DNA of 61,318 nt from the NCBI RefSeq assembly GCF_000482325.1, contig NZ_KI535298.1, forward strand, positions 1 to 61,318, read 5' to 3'. A program made the translations under genes and the position numbers. Of the stretch, positions 52,686 through 61,163 are shown piece after piece (position 1 is the stretch's first letter; the number at the start of each line of letters is the position of its first letter). This stretch comes from Bacillus sp. UNC438CL73TsuS30 (GTDB lineage: Bacteria; Bacillota; Bacilli; Bacillales; Cytobacillaceae). Below the pieces are notes generated by a model. The model was given only the letters and a program-made list of their open reading frames with translations, was not told the origin of the DNA and searched no databases.

Positions 52686-52865
52686 ATGAATGTAAATCGT
52701 GTAAAACAAATTTTATCTTCATCAGCTGATATTGAAGTTAAATACAATGGTGCATCCGTTTGGATTGACCAATTAAACGAGGATGGAAGGACAGCAACTG
52801 TTCATTTAAGAGGGCCGTTGGAGGAACGTTCTACTGTTGAAATCCATGAGTTAATTGAGGAATAA
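52686..52865 (+). CDS. sspH: Small acid-soluble spore protein, H-type
   Basis: 59 residues, exactly the SspH length. MNVNRVKQILSSSADIEVKY, NGASVWIDQLNEDGRTATVH and the ending HELIEE match the family (B. subtilis SspH begins MNIQRAKELSVSAEQANVSF). Minor SASP of the spore core. Start behind AGGAGTGAAG; a terminator follows. Confidence 0.92.
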   Translation: MNVNRVKQILSSSADIEVKYNGASVWIDQLNEDGRTATVHLRGPLEERSTVEIHELIEE

Positions 52866-52871
52866 TCTCTT

Positions 52872-52905
52872 AACCACCTATTTTCCAATGGGTGGTTTTT
52901 TTTAA
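52872..52905 (+). terminator. Terminator of sspH
   Basis: AACCACC ... GGTGGTT followed by TTTTTT. Confidence 0.87.
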
Positions 52906-52913
52906 CATAATAA

Positions 52914-52940
52914 AAAAGACAGGAGGTTTTCCTGTCTTAT
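52914..52940. terminator. Terminator of the 53-aa gene
   Basis: AAGACAGG / CCTGTCTT, then TTTTTT on the reverse strand; overlaps the stop codon of the small gene. Confidence 0.85.
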
Positions 52941-53098
52941 ACCATGTCTTCGTTTTCTCTTTCTATTTCACTTGGCTGGGGTTGTTCATTTTGAACGATG
53001 CTTCCGAGTACTTCTCTGTCCATCTTGCCGGCATCTTTTCCGGCCCCCGGTGCTATATGAGACATTGGCAGTTGTTCTAATTCTTTACCTCTTGGCAA
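52937..53098 (-). CDS. Small hypothetical protein, 53 aa (TTG start)
   Basis: Reverse-strand TTG at 53098 behind AAAGGAGTGAAGAAAA. Product starts MPRGKELEQLPMSHIAPGAG, then KDAGKMDREVLGSIVQNEQP, and ends ENEDMV: soluble, acidic, Gly-rich start. An independent ribosome site and terminator support it as real. Family not recognised. Confidence 0.6.
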   Translation of the reverse strand: MPRGKELEQLPMSHIAPGAGKDAGKMDREVLGSIVQNEQPQPSEIERENEDMV

Positions 53099-53143
53099 TT
53101 TTCTTCACTCCTTTTTCTTTAGAGTGTGCATTCCCAATAGGTT

Positions 53144-54298
53144 TTACTCCGTAATGTTCGCTATTGCGTGTTTGGCAAGAAGCTGAATCGTCATATCATC
53201 CATGGGTGGATTGTGAAGGCCGGCTCTCACATCACGATAATAACGCTGCAATGGATTTTTTAATGAGAGGCTTCTAGCCCCGACAATCCTCATTGCAAGA
53301 TCGACAATCTCAATGGCCGAATTCGTAACAGTCATTTTGACCGCACCTAAAACTGGCCCCATTTGATTCCGATCTTGAACACCTGAGGAGTCCCATTCTT
53401 TAGCCACCGAATATAAAAAGTACTCAGCCTCCATGATCCTCCATTCTATTTCACCAATTTTTTGCTTGACGTTCGGTAAATCGATAATTGCTCCCTTTAT
53501 ACTACTTGGAGAATACTCTTTGGCAAATTGAATACAATAGTTTTTTGCCGCTTTGGCAATCCCAAGATAACAGGCCGGAATATGGAGAAGCCAGCCGCTT
53601 GGTTTTTTCCCTTCTAATCCAAGCTGTTCGACAAAGAATTCGTCAGGCACTTTTACATTTTTAAGTATTAAATCATGGCTTCCTGTACCCCGTAAGGCAA
53701 TACTATCCCATGTTTCTTCAATAGAAACCCCTTCTGTAGGACGGGGAATAAGAAAATTTCCAACCCTATCTGTTTCTTTGATTGCTGCACTGACAATAAA
53801 ATAATCAAGCACAGGCGACATGGTAGTAAATGTCTTTCTGCCATTAATTATCCAGCAGTCGCCTTGTTTTTCCGCAATCGTTTCCGGCCTGCCCCCTCGC
53901 GTCGGACTTCCAGTACTTGGTTCTGTCGCGGCACTGTTAATTAATGCTCCTTTTTTAACTTCCTCACAAAGCATTTTAAAGACCGATTCTTTCCAACTAT
54001 CTTTTTCTCCGAGATTCATCATGATTCCCATATGCCAGCCAATCGAAAGTGCCGTGGCCCCGTCACCTTCTGCCATCTTCTCCTGCATGCGTAGTAATTC
54101 ATATAAAGAAATTTCTTTACCACCATTCTTTTTAGGAACAGTTAAGGCAGTATATCCTGTATTTTTAAGATCATCCATATTTGCATACGGAAAACTTCCC
54201 TCAATATCCACTTGATGTGCACGTAATGAAAATTGCTTGGCTAAGATACTCATGATTTCGAGACGTTCTTCAACTGAATTTTTTTCTAAAAAACTCAT
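53144..54298 (-). CDS. ydbM: Acyl-CoA dehydrogenase (YdbM-like)
   Basis: 384 residues. Acyl-CoA dehydrogenase fold: ALSIGWHMGIMMNLGEKDSW, SAATEPSTGSPTRGGRPETI, WIINGRKTFTTMSPVLDYFI (FAD/substrate site), IALRGTGSHDLILKNVKVPD. Flavin enzyme that probably oxidises an acyl-CoA or related thioester. From memory it resembles B. subtilis YdbM. Single gene preceded by its own ribosome site. Confidence 0.85.
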   Translation of the reverse strand: MSFLEKNSVEERLEIMSILAKQFSLRAHQVDIEGSFPYANMDDLKNTGYTALTVPKKNGGKEISLYELLRMQEKMAEGDGATALSIGWHMGIMMNLGEKDSWKESVFKMLCEEVKKGALINSAATEPSTGSPTRGGRPETIAEKQGDCWIINGRKTFTTMSPVLDYFIVSAAIKETDRVGNFLIPRPTEGVSIEETWDSIALRGTGSHDLILKNVKVPDEFFVEQLGLEGKKPSGWLLHIPACYLGIAKAAKNYCIQFAKEYSPSSIKGAIIDLPNVKQKIGEIEWRIMEAEYFLYSVAKEWDSSGVQDRNQMGPVLGAVKMTVTNSAIEIVDLAMRIVGARSLSLKNPLQRYYRDVRAGLHNPPMDDMTIQLLAKHAIANITE

Positions 54299-54319
54299 CT
54301 AATCCTCTCCAATTCATAA

Positions 54320-54347
54320 AAACCATCCAAACATTTGAGGATGGTTT
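54320..54347. terminator. Terminator of the Ktr operon
   Basis: AAACCATCC / GGATGGTTT with a 10-nt loop; T-run on the reverse strand. Confidence 0.8.
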
Positions 54348-54361
54348 TACTATCTATCTGT

Positions 54362-55015
54362 CTATTCTATATTCGAAAATTGCTCCAAATCACTATTTTC
54401 CCCAATTACTACAAGAACATCACCACTCGCAATTTTCTTATCAGGAGATGGGGTAATATTGATTTCATGCCCATGGCGAATGGCTATCACTGTTAGATTA
54501 AACTTCGCCCTGAGGTCGAGTTCCCTTAATGTTTTTTCCGTCATTTTTTCAGGGATTTTCACTTCCTCCACACTATAATCCTTTGAAATTTCAATGAAAT
54601 TTAGAACATTTGGAGAAAGAAGCTGATGCGCCACCCTGATTCCCATATCTCTTTCCGGATATACCACCCAATCGGCTCCAACTTTTTTAAGAACTTGACC
54701 ATGTAATTTATTAAGTGCTTTGGCAATTACTTTTTTAACCCCAAGTTCTTTTAATAACAGAACACTAAGGATGCTTGCTTGAATGTCATTTCCAATTGCC
54801 ACAATGACGGTGTCAATATTACGGATACCGATGGATTTCAACGCTTCGGCATCCGTCGAATCGGCAATTAATGCATGTGTCGTATATGGATGGGCATCAT
54901 CCACCCGCTCCTCATTTACATCTACGCCAAGAACTTCTTTACCTGATTCGAATAATTTCGTTGCAATACTAAGGCCAAATCGTCCTAATCCAATCACTGC
55001 ATATTGTTCTGTCAT
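54362..55015 (-). CDS. Ktr potassium uptake regulator (KtrA/KtrC, RCK)
   Basis: 217 residues; ATG at 55015 with GGAGG nine nt upstream. RCK_N nucleotide-binding domain: YAVIGLGRFGLSIATKL, VDVNEERV, VIVAIGNDIQASIL, PERDMGIRVAHQLLS. RCK_C (about 135-217) ends ASGDVLVVIGENSDLEQFSN. Binds ATP/ADP to gate the membrane subunit; KtrA/KtrC RCK_C domains bind c-di-AMP in Bacillus and Staphylococcus. 24 nt downstream of the membrane subunit gene. Confidence 0.9.
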   Translation of the reverse strand: MTEQYAVIGLGRFGLSIATKLFESGKEVLGVDVNEERVDDAHPYTTHALIADSTDAEALKSIGIRNIDTVIVAIGNDIQASILSVLLLKELGVKKVIAKALNKLHGQVLKKVGADWVVYPERDMGIRVAHQLLSPNVLNFIEISKDYSVEEVKIPEKMTEKTLRELDLRAKFNLTVIAIRHGHEINITPSPDKKIASGDVLVVIGENSDLEQFSNIE

Positions 55016-55039
55016 GGAAATCAACCTCCTGCTGTAGAT

Positions 55040-56377
55040 TTAACCAATCATAATTTTCCCTTTAGGGTATCGGAACGCATCGGGATTTCTTCTCATTGTC
55101 ACTGCAAAAGCAATCGTTAATGGCCCAACTCTGCCGGCAAACATCGTAAAAATTATCAATCCCTTGCCAACATGAGACAGCTCTGGGGTTAATCCCATTG
55201 AAAGTCCTACAGTGGCAAAGGCTGACGTTGCTTCAAATAGGATCATTAAAAAGTCTTTGCCGCTTTCGGTAATGGTCAAAAGCATCGTAATCACTACAAC
55301 TAGAAATAATCCGCTAAATGCAACAGTTATCGCTTTATAGATCGTTTCATAAACAATCCGCTGGCGGTAAAAAATAACATCTTCCTTCCCGCGGATTTGG
55401 GACCAAACCGCACCGATAAGAGTGGTAAAGGTAGTGGTTTTAATACCGCCCCCTGTGGAACCCGGTGAGGCACCAATAAACATTAAGATAATGATTAAAA
55501 ATAATGAAGGGTGAGTCATATCACCAATACTGATGGTATTAGCCCCCGCTGTTCTCGCAGTAACCGATTGAAACAAGGCACCAAGAAATTTCCCTAAAAA
55601 GGATAATGGTTTTAATGTTTTTGGATTTGCATACTCAAATGAAAAAACACCAATTGTTCCAACCACTAATAAAAATAAACTTGTCATCAGGACGACTTTG
55701 GTATGTAACGATAACCGTTTAGAAACCCGAAATTCATAAATCTCATTCATAACAATAAAGCCAATCCCGCCTAATGTAATTAAAGAGCATATGGTAAGTA
55801 CAACAGTCGGATCATCTACATAACTTGTTAGACTATGAAACTCCCCCATTAAATCAAAGCCGGCATTATTAAAATTGGAAATCGAATGAAAAATACCAAA
55901 ATAAATAGCTTTTCCAATCGGCATATCCAAAGAAAAACGCAGTGTAAGTAAAATCGCCCCTGCTAATTCGATTACCGCCGTAAAAATTAAAATTCGTCTT
56001 GCTAGCCTTACGATCCCTTCCATTGAAAGATTATTCAGCGATTCTTGAAGTAAGATTCTTTCTTTTAATGAAATTCTTTTTCCAATCAGAAAGGCAAAGA
56101 GAGTAGCAAACGTCATGAACCCTAACCCACCGATTTGAATCATGAATAGAATGACCAGCTGGCCGAAGATTGTAAAGGTGGTTCCGGTATCTACAACAAC
56201 AAGTCCAGTTACACAAGTGGCTGAAGTTGCGGTAAATAAGGCATTAAGAAAAGATAACCCTTGTCCATTTGTTGTTGAGATTGGCATTGTTAATAGTAAA
56301 GCACCAATTAATATAATGAGTGCAAATCCCAAAACCAGTACCTTTGGGGGGTCAAGATAAAATTTTTTTCGCTGCAT
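55040..56377 (-). CDS. Ktr potassium uptake membrane subunit (KtrB/KtrD)
   Basis: 445 residues in four M1-P-M2 repeats. Selectivity-filter glycines occur in ATSATCVTGLVVVDTGTTF, ISNFNNAGFDL, ARTAGANTIS and SAFATVGLSMGL. Starts MQRKKFYLDPPKVLVLGFAL. Na+-dependent K+ channel-like transporter of the Trk/Ktr/HKT family, active as a dimer on the RCK ring encoded downstream. Organised with its regulator like ktrAB. Confidence 0.92.
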   Translation of the reverse strand: MQRKKFYLDPPKVLVLGFALIILIGALLLTMPISTTNGQGLSFLNALFTATSATCVTGLVVVDTGTTFTIFGQLVILFMIQIGGLGFMTFATLFAFLIGKRISLKERILLQESLNNLSMEGIVRLARRILIFTAVIELAGAILLTLRFSLDMPIGKAIYFGIFHSISNFNNAGFDLMGEFHSLTSYVDDPTVVLTICSLITLGGIGFIVMNEIYEFRVSKRLSLHTKVVLMTSLFLLVVGTIGVFSFEYANPKTLKPLSFLGKFLGALFQSVTARTAGANTISIGDMTHPSLFLIIILMFIGASPGSTGGGIKTTTFTTLIGAVWSQIRGKEDVIFYRQRIVYETIYKAITVAFSGLFLVVVITMLLTITESGKDFLMILFEATSAFATVGLSMGLTPELSHVGKGLIIFTMFAGRVGPLTIAFAVTMRRNPDAFRYPKGKIMIG

Positions 56378-56404
56378 AGTTTTCTCCTTACCTAATATGG
56401 CATT

Positions 56405-57685
56405 CTATAATAAATATCTGACATAAATATAAATCATTGATATAAAAATGGATAATAACATAAGAGGAAAGCCGACCTTTAAATATTTCATAAACGTTAT
56501 ATGGTATCCTTCCTTCGATGCGATTCCAGCTACAACCAGATTGGCACTGGCACCAATAAGGGTTCCATTACCACCTAAACATGCGCCAAGAGAAAGACTC
56601 CACCATAATGGATCCAAATTGGTTATACCCAATTTCCCCATTTCTTTTATCATCGGAATCATGGTCGCAACAAACGGAATATTATCAACAAAAGCCGAGA
56701 TAACCGCACTCATCCAAAGAATTAAAATCGTGGTTGCTTTTGGTTCTCCCCCTGTAAGTGCAATTGCCTTTTTAGCAACTGCTGCAACAAGACCTGTCTC
56801 AACCAAACCGCCAACGATGACAAATAAACCAATGAAAAAGAAAAGAGTTGTCCATTCTACTTTTTCCAATACCGTCACTAAATATTTGTCCCCAGTCAGT
56901 AAAAGCAAGATAAAAGCCCCGATTAAGGCAATTGTAGCCGTCTCAATATGTAAAAGTTGATGAGCAAAAAAGCCGCCCAATGTCAGGACAATGACAAATA
57001 TACATTTTGCTAGTAAATCATAATCCTTCAATTCCTGTTTCGCATTTTTACCTAATAGATGACTCTTTAGTTCCTTTGTTGATTTTAGTTGTTTCTTATA
57101 TATTAGCGTAAATATAAAAATAGTAACAACTAAGATGATGATGTTAATCAATGCAAGATTATTGATAAATGTCATAAAGTCTAATGATTTTACCGCACTT
57201 CCAATCATCAGGTTTGGAGGATCCCCTATCATCGTCGCAGTTCCACCGATATTGGATGCGAATATTTCTGACATTAAAAATGGAATGGGGTGTACCTTTA
57301 GCTGATGAGTAATACTTAAGGTAACCGGTACAACGAGAAGAACCGTTGTAACATTATCAAGAAAAGCAGAAGCCACAGCAGTAAAAAAACTCAATACAAT
57401 TAAAATCCGAACCGGTTCCCCCTTTACCTTCTGGGCCGCCCATACAGCAATAAATTCAAAAACACCTGTTTGTGAAGTGATTCCAACAATAATCATCATA
57501 CCAACCAAGAGACCAATTGTATTAAAGTCAATATGATGAACAGCCGCCTTCTGATCTAGTATCCCAAAAGCAACCATTAAAAGACCGCCCAGCATAGCAA
57601 TCGTCGTCCGATGAATTTTTTCCGAAATAATTGTCGCATATGTAAATAAAAAAATAATCAAGGCAATCCACTCTTGTGATCCCAT
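56405..57685 (-). CDS. ArsB/NhaD-family ion transporter
   Basis: 426 residues and about 12 helices. Family marks: FLDNVTTVLLVVPVTLSI, EIFASNIGGTATMIGDPPNL and the second repeat FVDNIPFVATMIPMI, GGNGTLIGASANLVVAGIA. ArsB/NhaD-like antiporter, probably Na+/H+ (or an anion). It lies 27 nt upstream of the Ktr genes on the same strand, so Na+ efflux and K+ uptake may be co-expressed. Start behind AAGGGGAG. Confidence 0.83.
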   Translation of the reverse strand: MGSQEWIALIIFLFTYATIISEKIHRTTIAMLGGLLMVAFGILDQKAAVHHIDFNTIGLLVGMMIIVGITSQTGVFEFIAVWAAQKVKGEPVRILIVLSFFTAVASAFLDNVTTVLLVVPVTLSITHQLKVHPIPFLMSEIFASNIGGTATMIGDPPNLMIGSAVKSLDFMTFINNLALINIIILVVTIFIFTLIYKKQLKSTKELKSHLLGKNAKQELKDYDLLAKCIFVIVLTLGGFFAHQLLHIETATIALIGAFILLLLTGDKYLVTVLEKVEWTTLFFFIGLFVIVGGLVETGLVAAVAKKAIALTGGEPKATTILILWMSAVISAFVDNIPFVATMIPMIKEMGKLGITNLDPLWWSLSLGACLGGNGTLIGASANLVVAGIASKEGYHITFMKYLKVGFPLMLLSIFISMIYIYVRYLL

Positions 57686-57780
57686 GCTTCTACTCCCCTT
57701 ATATATAATAGATACAGAAAAAAATATACTACTATCATTTATATATGTAAATATTTATTATCTTTTAAAAACTCTGATTT

Positions 57781-57814
57781 CAGGTTTTAAATAAAAAATA
57801 ATTAAAAACCTCGT
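57781..57814. repeat. AT-rich inverted repeat in the nhaD-narK gap
   Basis: CAGGTTTT ... AAAAACCTC pairs across an A/T loop. Divergent region between two transcription units; may terminate antisense transcripts. Nothing else is clear in 57686-57984. Confidence 0.35.
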
Positions 57815-57955
57815 AATAGTTAAAAATAGTAATAACCATGAAAGTTTTGTGTCAAACCTCACTGTTTATTATCCAAAAATCAATTATAATAACAAAAGGA
57901 AAATTTCCCCACTAAAGGAATAATTAATTTCTAATGAGGGGAATCTATTCATTTT

Positions 57956-57970
57956 ATAATGAGTCATTAT
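57956..57970. promoter_or_regulatory. 15-bp palindrome at the NarK-PAS ribosome site
   Basis: ATAATGA-G-TCATTAT, immediately before AAGGGGGAT and the ATG at 57985. It could be an operator or an RNA hairpin affecting translation. Confidence 0.4.
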
Positions 57971-57984
57971 TAAGGGGGATTTGA

Positions 57985-59490
57985 ATGAATCAAGGACCAA
58001 AACAACTCTTTGTTCAAACCGGAAGCCTAGTTGCCGGTTTTATGGTTTGGGTACTTATTTCTTCGCTTATGCCATTTATTAAAGCAGATATTAATCTATC
58101 TACAACCCAAATTGCCTGGGCCACTGCTGTTCCCGTCATCCTTGGATCGCTACTGAGGGTACCAATTGGTTTTTGGACGAATCGATTTGGAGCAAGAGTC
58201 TTATTTACCATTTGTTTTCTTGTTCTGTTGATCCCTATTGCGGTCCTTAGCTTTGCCAATTCATTTGCCATGCTCATAGCGGGAGGGTTTTTACTGGGGA
58301 TTGGCGGTGCGCTATTTTCTATCGGTGTAACTTCATTACCGAAATATTATGAGAAAAAAAAGCATGGATTTATTAATGGGATCTATGGTGCAGGAAATAT
58401 CGGAACAGCTATCACCTCTTTTTCCGCTCCTGTCCTTGCAACTGCGTACGGATGGAGAAGCGCCATTAAAGTCTTTCTAATTGTTGTCTTGGTCTTTGCG
58501 GTCATTAATTTCTTATTAGGTGACCGCAAGGAGCGAAAAGTGAACAATTCCTTTTCAGTGGTCATTAAAGAGGTTTATCGGAACCCAAAACTTTGGCTGC
58601 TAAGTTTGTTTTATTTCATCACTTTCGGGTCATTTGTTGCTTTTACGATTTATTTGCCGTCCTTTTTAGTCAATCACTTTGAATTAGAGAAGGTAGATGC
58701 GGGTCTCCGGACAGCAGGTTTTATTGCTATTGCCACTCTTTTTAGACCAGTGGGCGGCTGGCTAAGTGATAAACTGAATCCTTTGTTAATCTTAATGTTT
58801 GTTTTCTTTTGGCTTACCTTTGCGGGTTTTCTCTTGTCATTTACCCCATCCTTGCCGATTTATTCCTTTGGCTGCCTATTAGTGGCTTTTTGTGCAGGGA
58901 TTGGTAATGGTGCCATTTTTAAGCTTGTCCCCTTGTTCTTTTCCAAGCAGGCGGGTGTTGTGAATGGTATTGTATCCGCTATGGGCGGACTCGGCGGTTT
59001 TTTCCCGCCACTAATTTTAACTATCCTATTTAACTGGACCGGGCATTACGCGATCGGCTTTATGTCCTTGTCGGAAATTTCATTATCAAGCTTCGTTTTA
59101 GTTGTCTGGCTTTACTATCAGGATAAACTTGATATTTCGAATAAAATTGTCAATCATGCCGTCGATGGCATCGTGGTAACTGATCCAAATGGAATTATTC
59201 AAAAAATAAATCCGGCATTTACCAAAATCACCGGTTACCGACAAGAAGAGGTGGTTGGAAAGACACCAAGCGTTCTCCAGTCAGGAGAACACAATAATGA
59301 TTTTTATAAAGGTATGTGGAATCATTTGAAAGAAAAAGGGTATTGGGAAGGCCATATTTGGAATAAACGTAAAAATCAAGAAATCTATAAGGAATGGTTA
59401 ACGATTACCGCTATCAAGGATGAATCAGGCCAAACAAAAAACTTTGTTGGGATGTTCAGTGAAGAACGCGAAGAAGAAAAAAAGAAATAA
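57985..59490 (+). CDS. NarK-type MFS nitrate/nitrite transporter fused to a PAS domain
   Basis: 501 residues. Residues 1 to about 375 form a 12-helix NarK/NasA-like transporter: GIGGALFSIGVTSLPKYYEKKKHG, IYGAGNIGTAITSF, RPVGGWLSDKLNP and FCAGIGNGAIFKLVPLFF. After the last helix, residues about 380-493 are a PAS domain: NHAVDGIVVTDPNGIIQKIN, GYRQEEVVGKTPSVLQSG, then WEGHIWNKRKNQEIYKEWL and FVGMFSE. It stops where a kinase or GGDEF output domain usually begins. Possibly senses redox, oxygen or ligand to tune transport. Confidence 0.87.
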   Translation: MNQGPKQLFVQTGSLVAGFMVWVLISSLMPFIKADINLSTTQIAWATAVPVILGSLLRVPIGFWTNRFGARVLFTICFLVLLIPIAVLSFANSFAMLIAGGFLLGIGGALFSIGVTSLPKYYEKKKHGFINGIYGAGNIGTAITSFSAPVLATAYGWRSAIKVFLIVVLVFAVINFLLGDRKERKVNNSFSVVIKEVYRNPKLWLLSLFYFITFGSFVAFTIYLPSFLVNHFELEKVDAGLRTAGFIAIATLFRPVGGWLSDKLNPLLILMFVFFWLTFAGFLLSFTPSLPIYSFGCLLVAFCAGIGNGAIFKLVPLFFSKQAGVVNGIVSAMGGLGGFFPPLILTILFNWTGHYAIGFMSLSEISLSSFVLVVWLYYQDKLDISNKIVNHAVDGIVVTDPNGIIQKINPAFTKITGYRQEEVVGKTPSVLQSGEHNNDFYKGMWNHLKEKGYWEGHIWNKRKNQEIYKEWLTITAIKDESGQTKNFVGMFSEEREEEKKK

Positions 59491-59500
59491 AGATGAACCA

Positions 59501-59531
59501 ACAGCTTTCCATTCGGAAGGCTGTTTTTTTG
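59501..59531 (+). terminator. Terminator after NarK-PAS
   Basis: ACAGCTTTCC / GGAAGGCTGT (one G-U) then TTTTTTT. Confidence 0.85.
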
Positions 59532-59648
59532 CTCTTTTTATAAGAAATGCCGTGCCTGAAGCGAAATCAACGACCAATTCTAAAAAAATTGAATGGCTTT
59601 TTGACAACTTTTTGACTTTGAACTCGTGTTCACAGTTCCTTCACCACT

Positions 59649-59694
59649 TTTGTGACGTACGTCACAAATTTCATGTTACCATTTGTTTTATAGT
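59649..59694 (+). promoter_or_regulatory. CRP/FNR-family box and promoter of narK
   Basis: TTTGTGACGT-ACGTCACAAA (59649-59668) is a perfect palindrome with the TGTGA-N6-TCACA core. A TATAGT -10 box at 59689-59694 predicts a start near 59700, putting the box centre close to -41.5, the class II activator position. This fits Fnr-type anaerobic induction. Confidence 0.8.
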
Positions 59695-59752
59695 TTCAAT
59701 ATAAACAACAGACATCAAAAAATATAAATTTAAATTTTAGGAGGAGACAATA

Positions 59753-61054
59753 ATGGCACGAATTAATTATTGGAATCCAGAGGACGAGAAATTTTGGAAA
59801 ACAGAAGGAAGGAAACACGCACAAAGAAATCTATGGATCTCAGTACCATCTCTAATGCTAGCTTTCATCGTTTGGCAAATCTGGTCAGTGGTTGCCGTGA
59901 GACTTAACGATATTGGCTTCCATTATACAGAAGAACAACTATTTACACTTGCTGCTATTCCAGGACTTGTCGGTGCAACACTTCGATTTGTTTACACCTT
60001 TGCGGTTGGAATATTCGGGGGCAAGAACTGGACAGTCATTTCAACTGCCATCTTAGCAATCCCTGCCATCGGAATTGGTTTTGCAGTACAAAATCCTGAC
60101 ACACCATTTTCAATAATGCTTTTGTTGGCTGCTCTTTGTGGTCTTGGCGGCGGTAACTTTTCTTCATCCTCAGCGAATATCAGCTTTTTCTTTCCAAAAA
60201 AAGAAAAAGGTACAGCACTTGGTATTAATGGCGGTTTAGGAAATATGGGCGTTTCCGTTGTACAATTTGTAACACCATTGATTATTACTTCCAGCACCTT
60301 CGCATTTGTTGGCGGCAGACAAGTATTATCTACTGGTCAACATGTTTGGTTACAAAATGCTGCATTTATCTGGGTAATCCCTATCGTGATTGTTACATTA
60401 CTTGCCCTATTTAAAATGGATAACGTACCAAATGCAAAACAATCTGTTGCCGATCAATTTGTGATTGTGAAACGTAAGCATACTTGGATTATGACCATCC
60501 TTTATATTGCAACATTTGGTTCCTTTATTGGGTATTCAGCGGCATTTCCGCTTCTATTAAAATCTCAATTTCCTGAGCACCTCTCTCTTGCTTTCCTTGG
60601 TGCTTTAGTGGCAGCAGCAGCAAGACCTGTTGGCGGCTGGTTGGCTGATAAGTTTGGCGGTGCGAAGGTAACAGCGTATGTATTTATTGTCATGGCAATT
60701 GGTGCTCTAGGTGTTATTTATTTCTTAAATGACAAGCAATTTGCTGGTTTCTTGCTAGCGTTCTTGGTTCTTTTCTTAGCTTCTGGAATTGGTTCTGGAT
60801 CAACGTTCCAAATGATACCGAATATCTTTGTTCCAAAAGAAGCAGCACCAGTTATTGGTTTTTCAGCAGCATTTGCAGCCTATGGTTCATTCTTCATTCC
60901 AAAACTTTTCGGCTGGTCTATTAATACTACTGGCTCTTATGTAACAGCATTCTACTTCTTTATTGGTTTCTATGTAATTAGTTTTGGTCTTAACTGGTTC
61001 TTCTATCAAAGAAAATCTACAGCAGCTAAAACATTGGCAAAACAAGTCGGTTAA
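59753..61054 (+). CDS. narK: NarK/NasA-type nitrate/nitrite MFS transporter
   Basis: 433 residues, 12 helices after a hydrophilic start (MARINYWNPEDEKFWKTEGR). Marks: PGLVGATLRFVYTFAVGIFG, the nitrate signature LCGLGGGNFSSSSANISFFF, ALGINGGLGNMGVSVVQF, ARPVGGWLADKFGGA and SGIGSGSTFQMIPNIF. Imports nitrate or expels nitrite. GAGGAGACAATA precedes the ATG. The FNR-type box upstream indicates anaerobic expression. A second, PAS-fused paralogue is just upstream. Confidence 0.92.
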   Translation: MARINYWNPEDEKFWKTEGRKHAQRNLWISVPSLMLAFIVWQIWSVVAVRLNDIGFHYTEEQLFTLAAIPGLVGATLRFVYTFAVGIFGGKNWTVISTAILAIPAIGIGFAVQNPDTPFSIMLLLAALCGLGGGNFSSSSANISFFFPKKEKGTALGINGGLGNMGVSVVQFVTPLIITSSTFAFVGGRQVLSTGQHVWLQNAAFIWVIPIVIVTLLALFKMDNVPNAKQSVADQFVIVKRKHTWIMTILYIATFGSFIGYSAAFPLLLKSQFPEHLSLAFLGALVAAAARPVGGWLADKFGGAKVTAYVFIVMAIGALGVIYFLNDKQFAGFLLAFLVLFLASGIGSGSTFQMIPNIFVPKEAAPVIGFSAAFAAYGSFFIPKLFGWSINTTGSYVTAFYFFIGFYVISFGLNWFFYQRKSTAAKTLAKQVG

Positions 61055-61070
61055 TCCGGCTTGTTTTTTT
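61041..61070 (+). terminator. Terminator of narK
   Basis: AACAAGTCGG / CCGGCTTGTT, 10-bp stem containing the stop-codon region, then TTTTTTT. Confidence 0.88.
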
Positions 61071-61163
61071 TGTATGCTGTTTTCGCAAAGATTGTGTTTT
61101 TCGAACAAAAATAATGTTAAACGATTCGCCCTAAGGCTTCCAGTTCGAACTCGATTGCCCCAT

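Noticed and set aside
57686..57984. ydaO-type c-di-AMP riboswitch near the ion transporter genes
   Set aside because: The characteristic conserved segments are absent; only an AT-rich hairpin is present.
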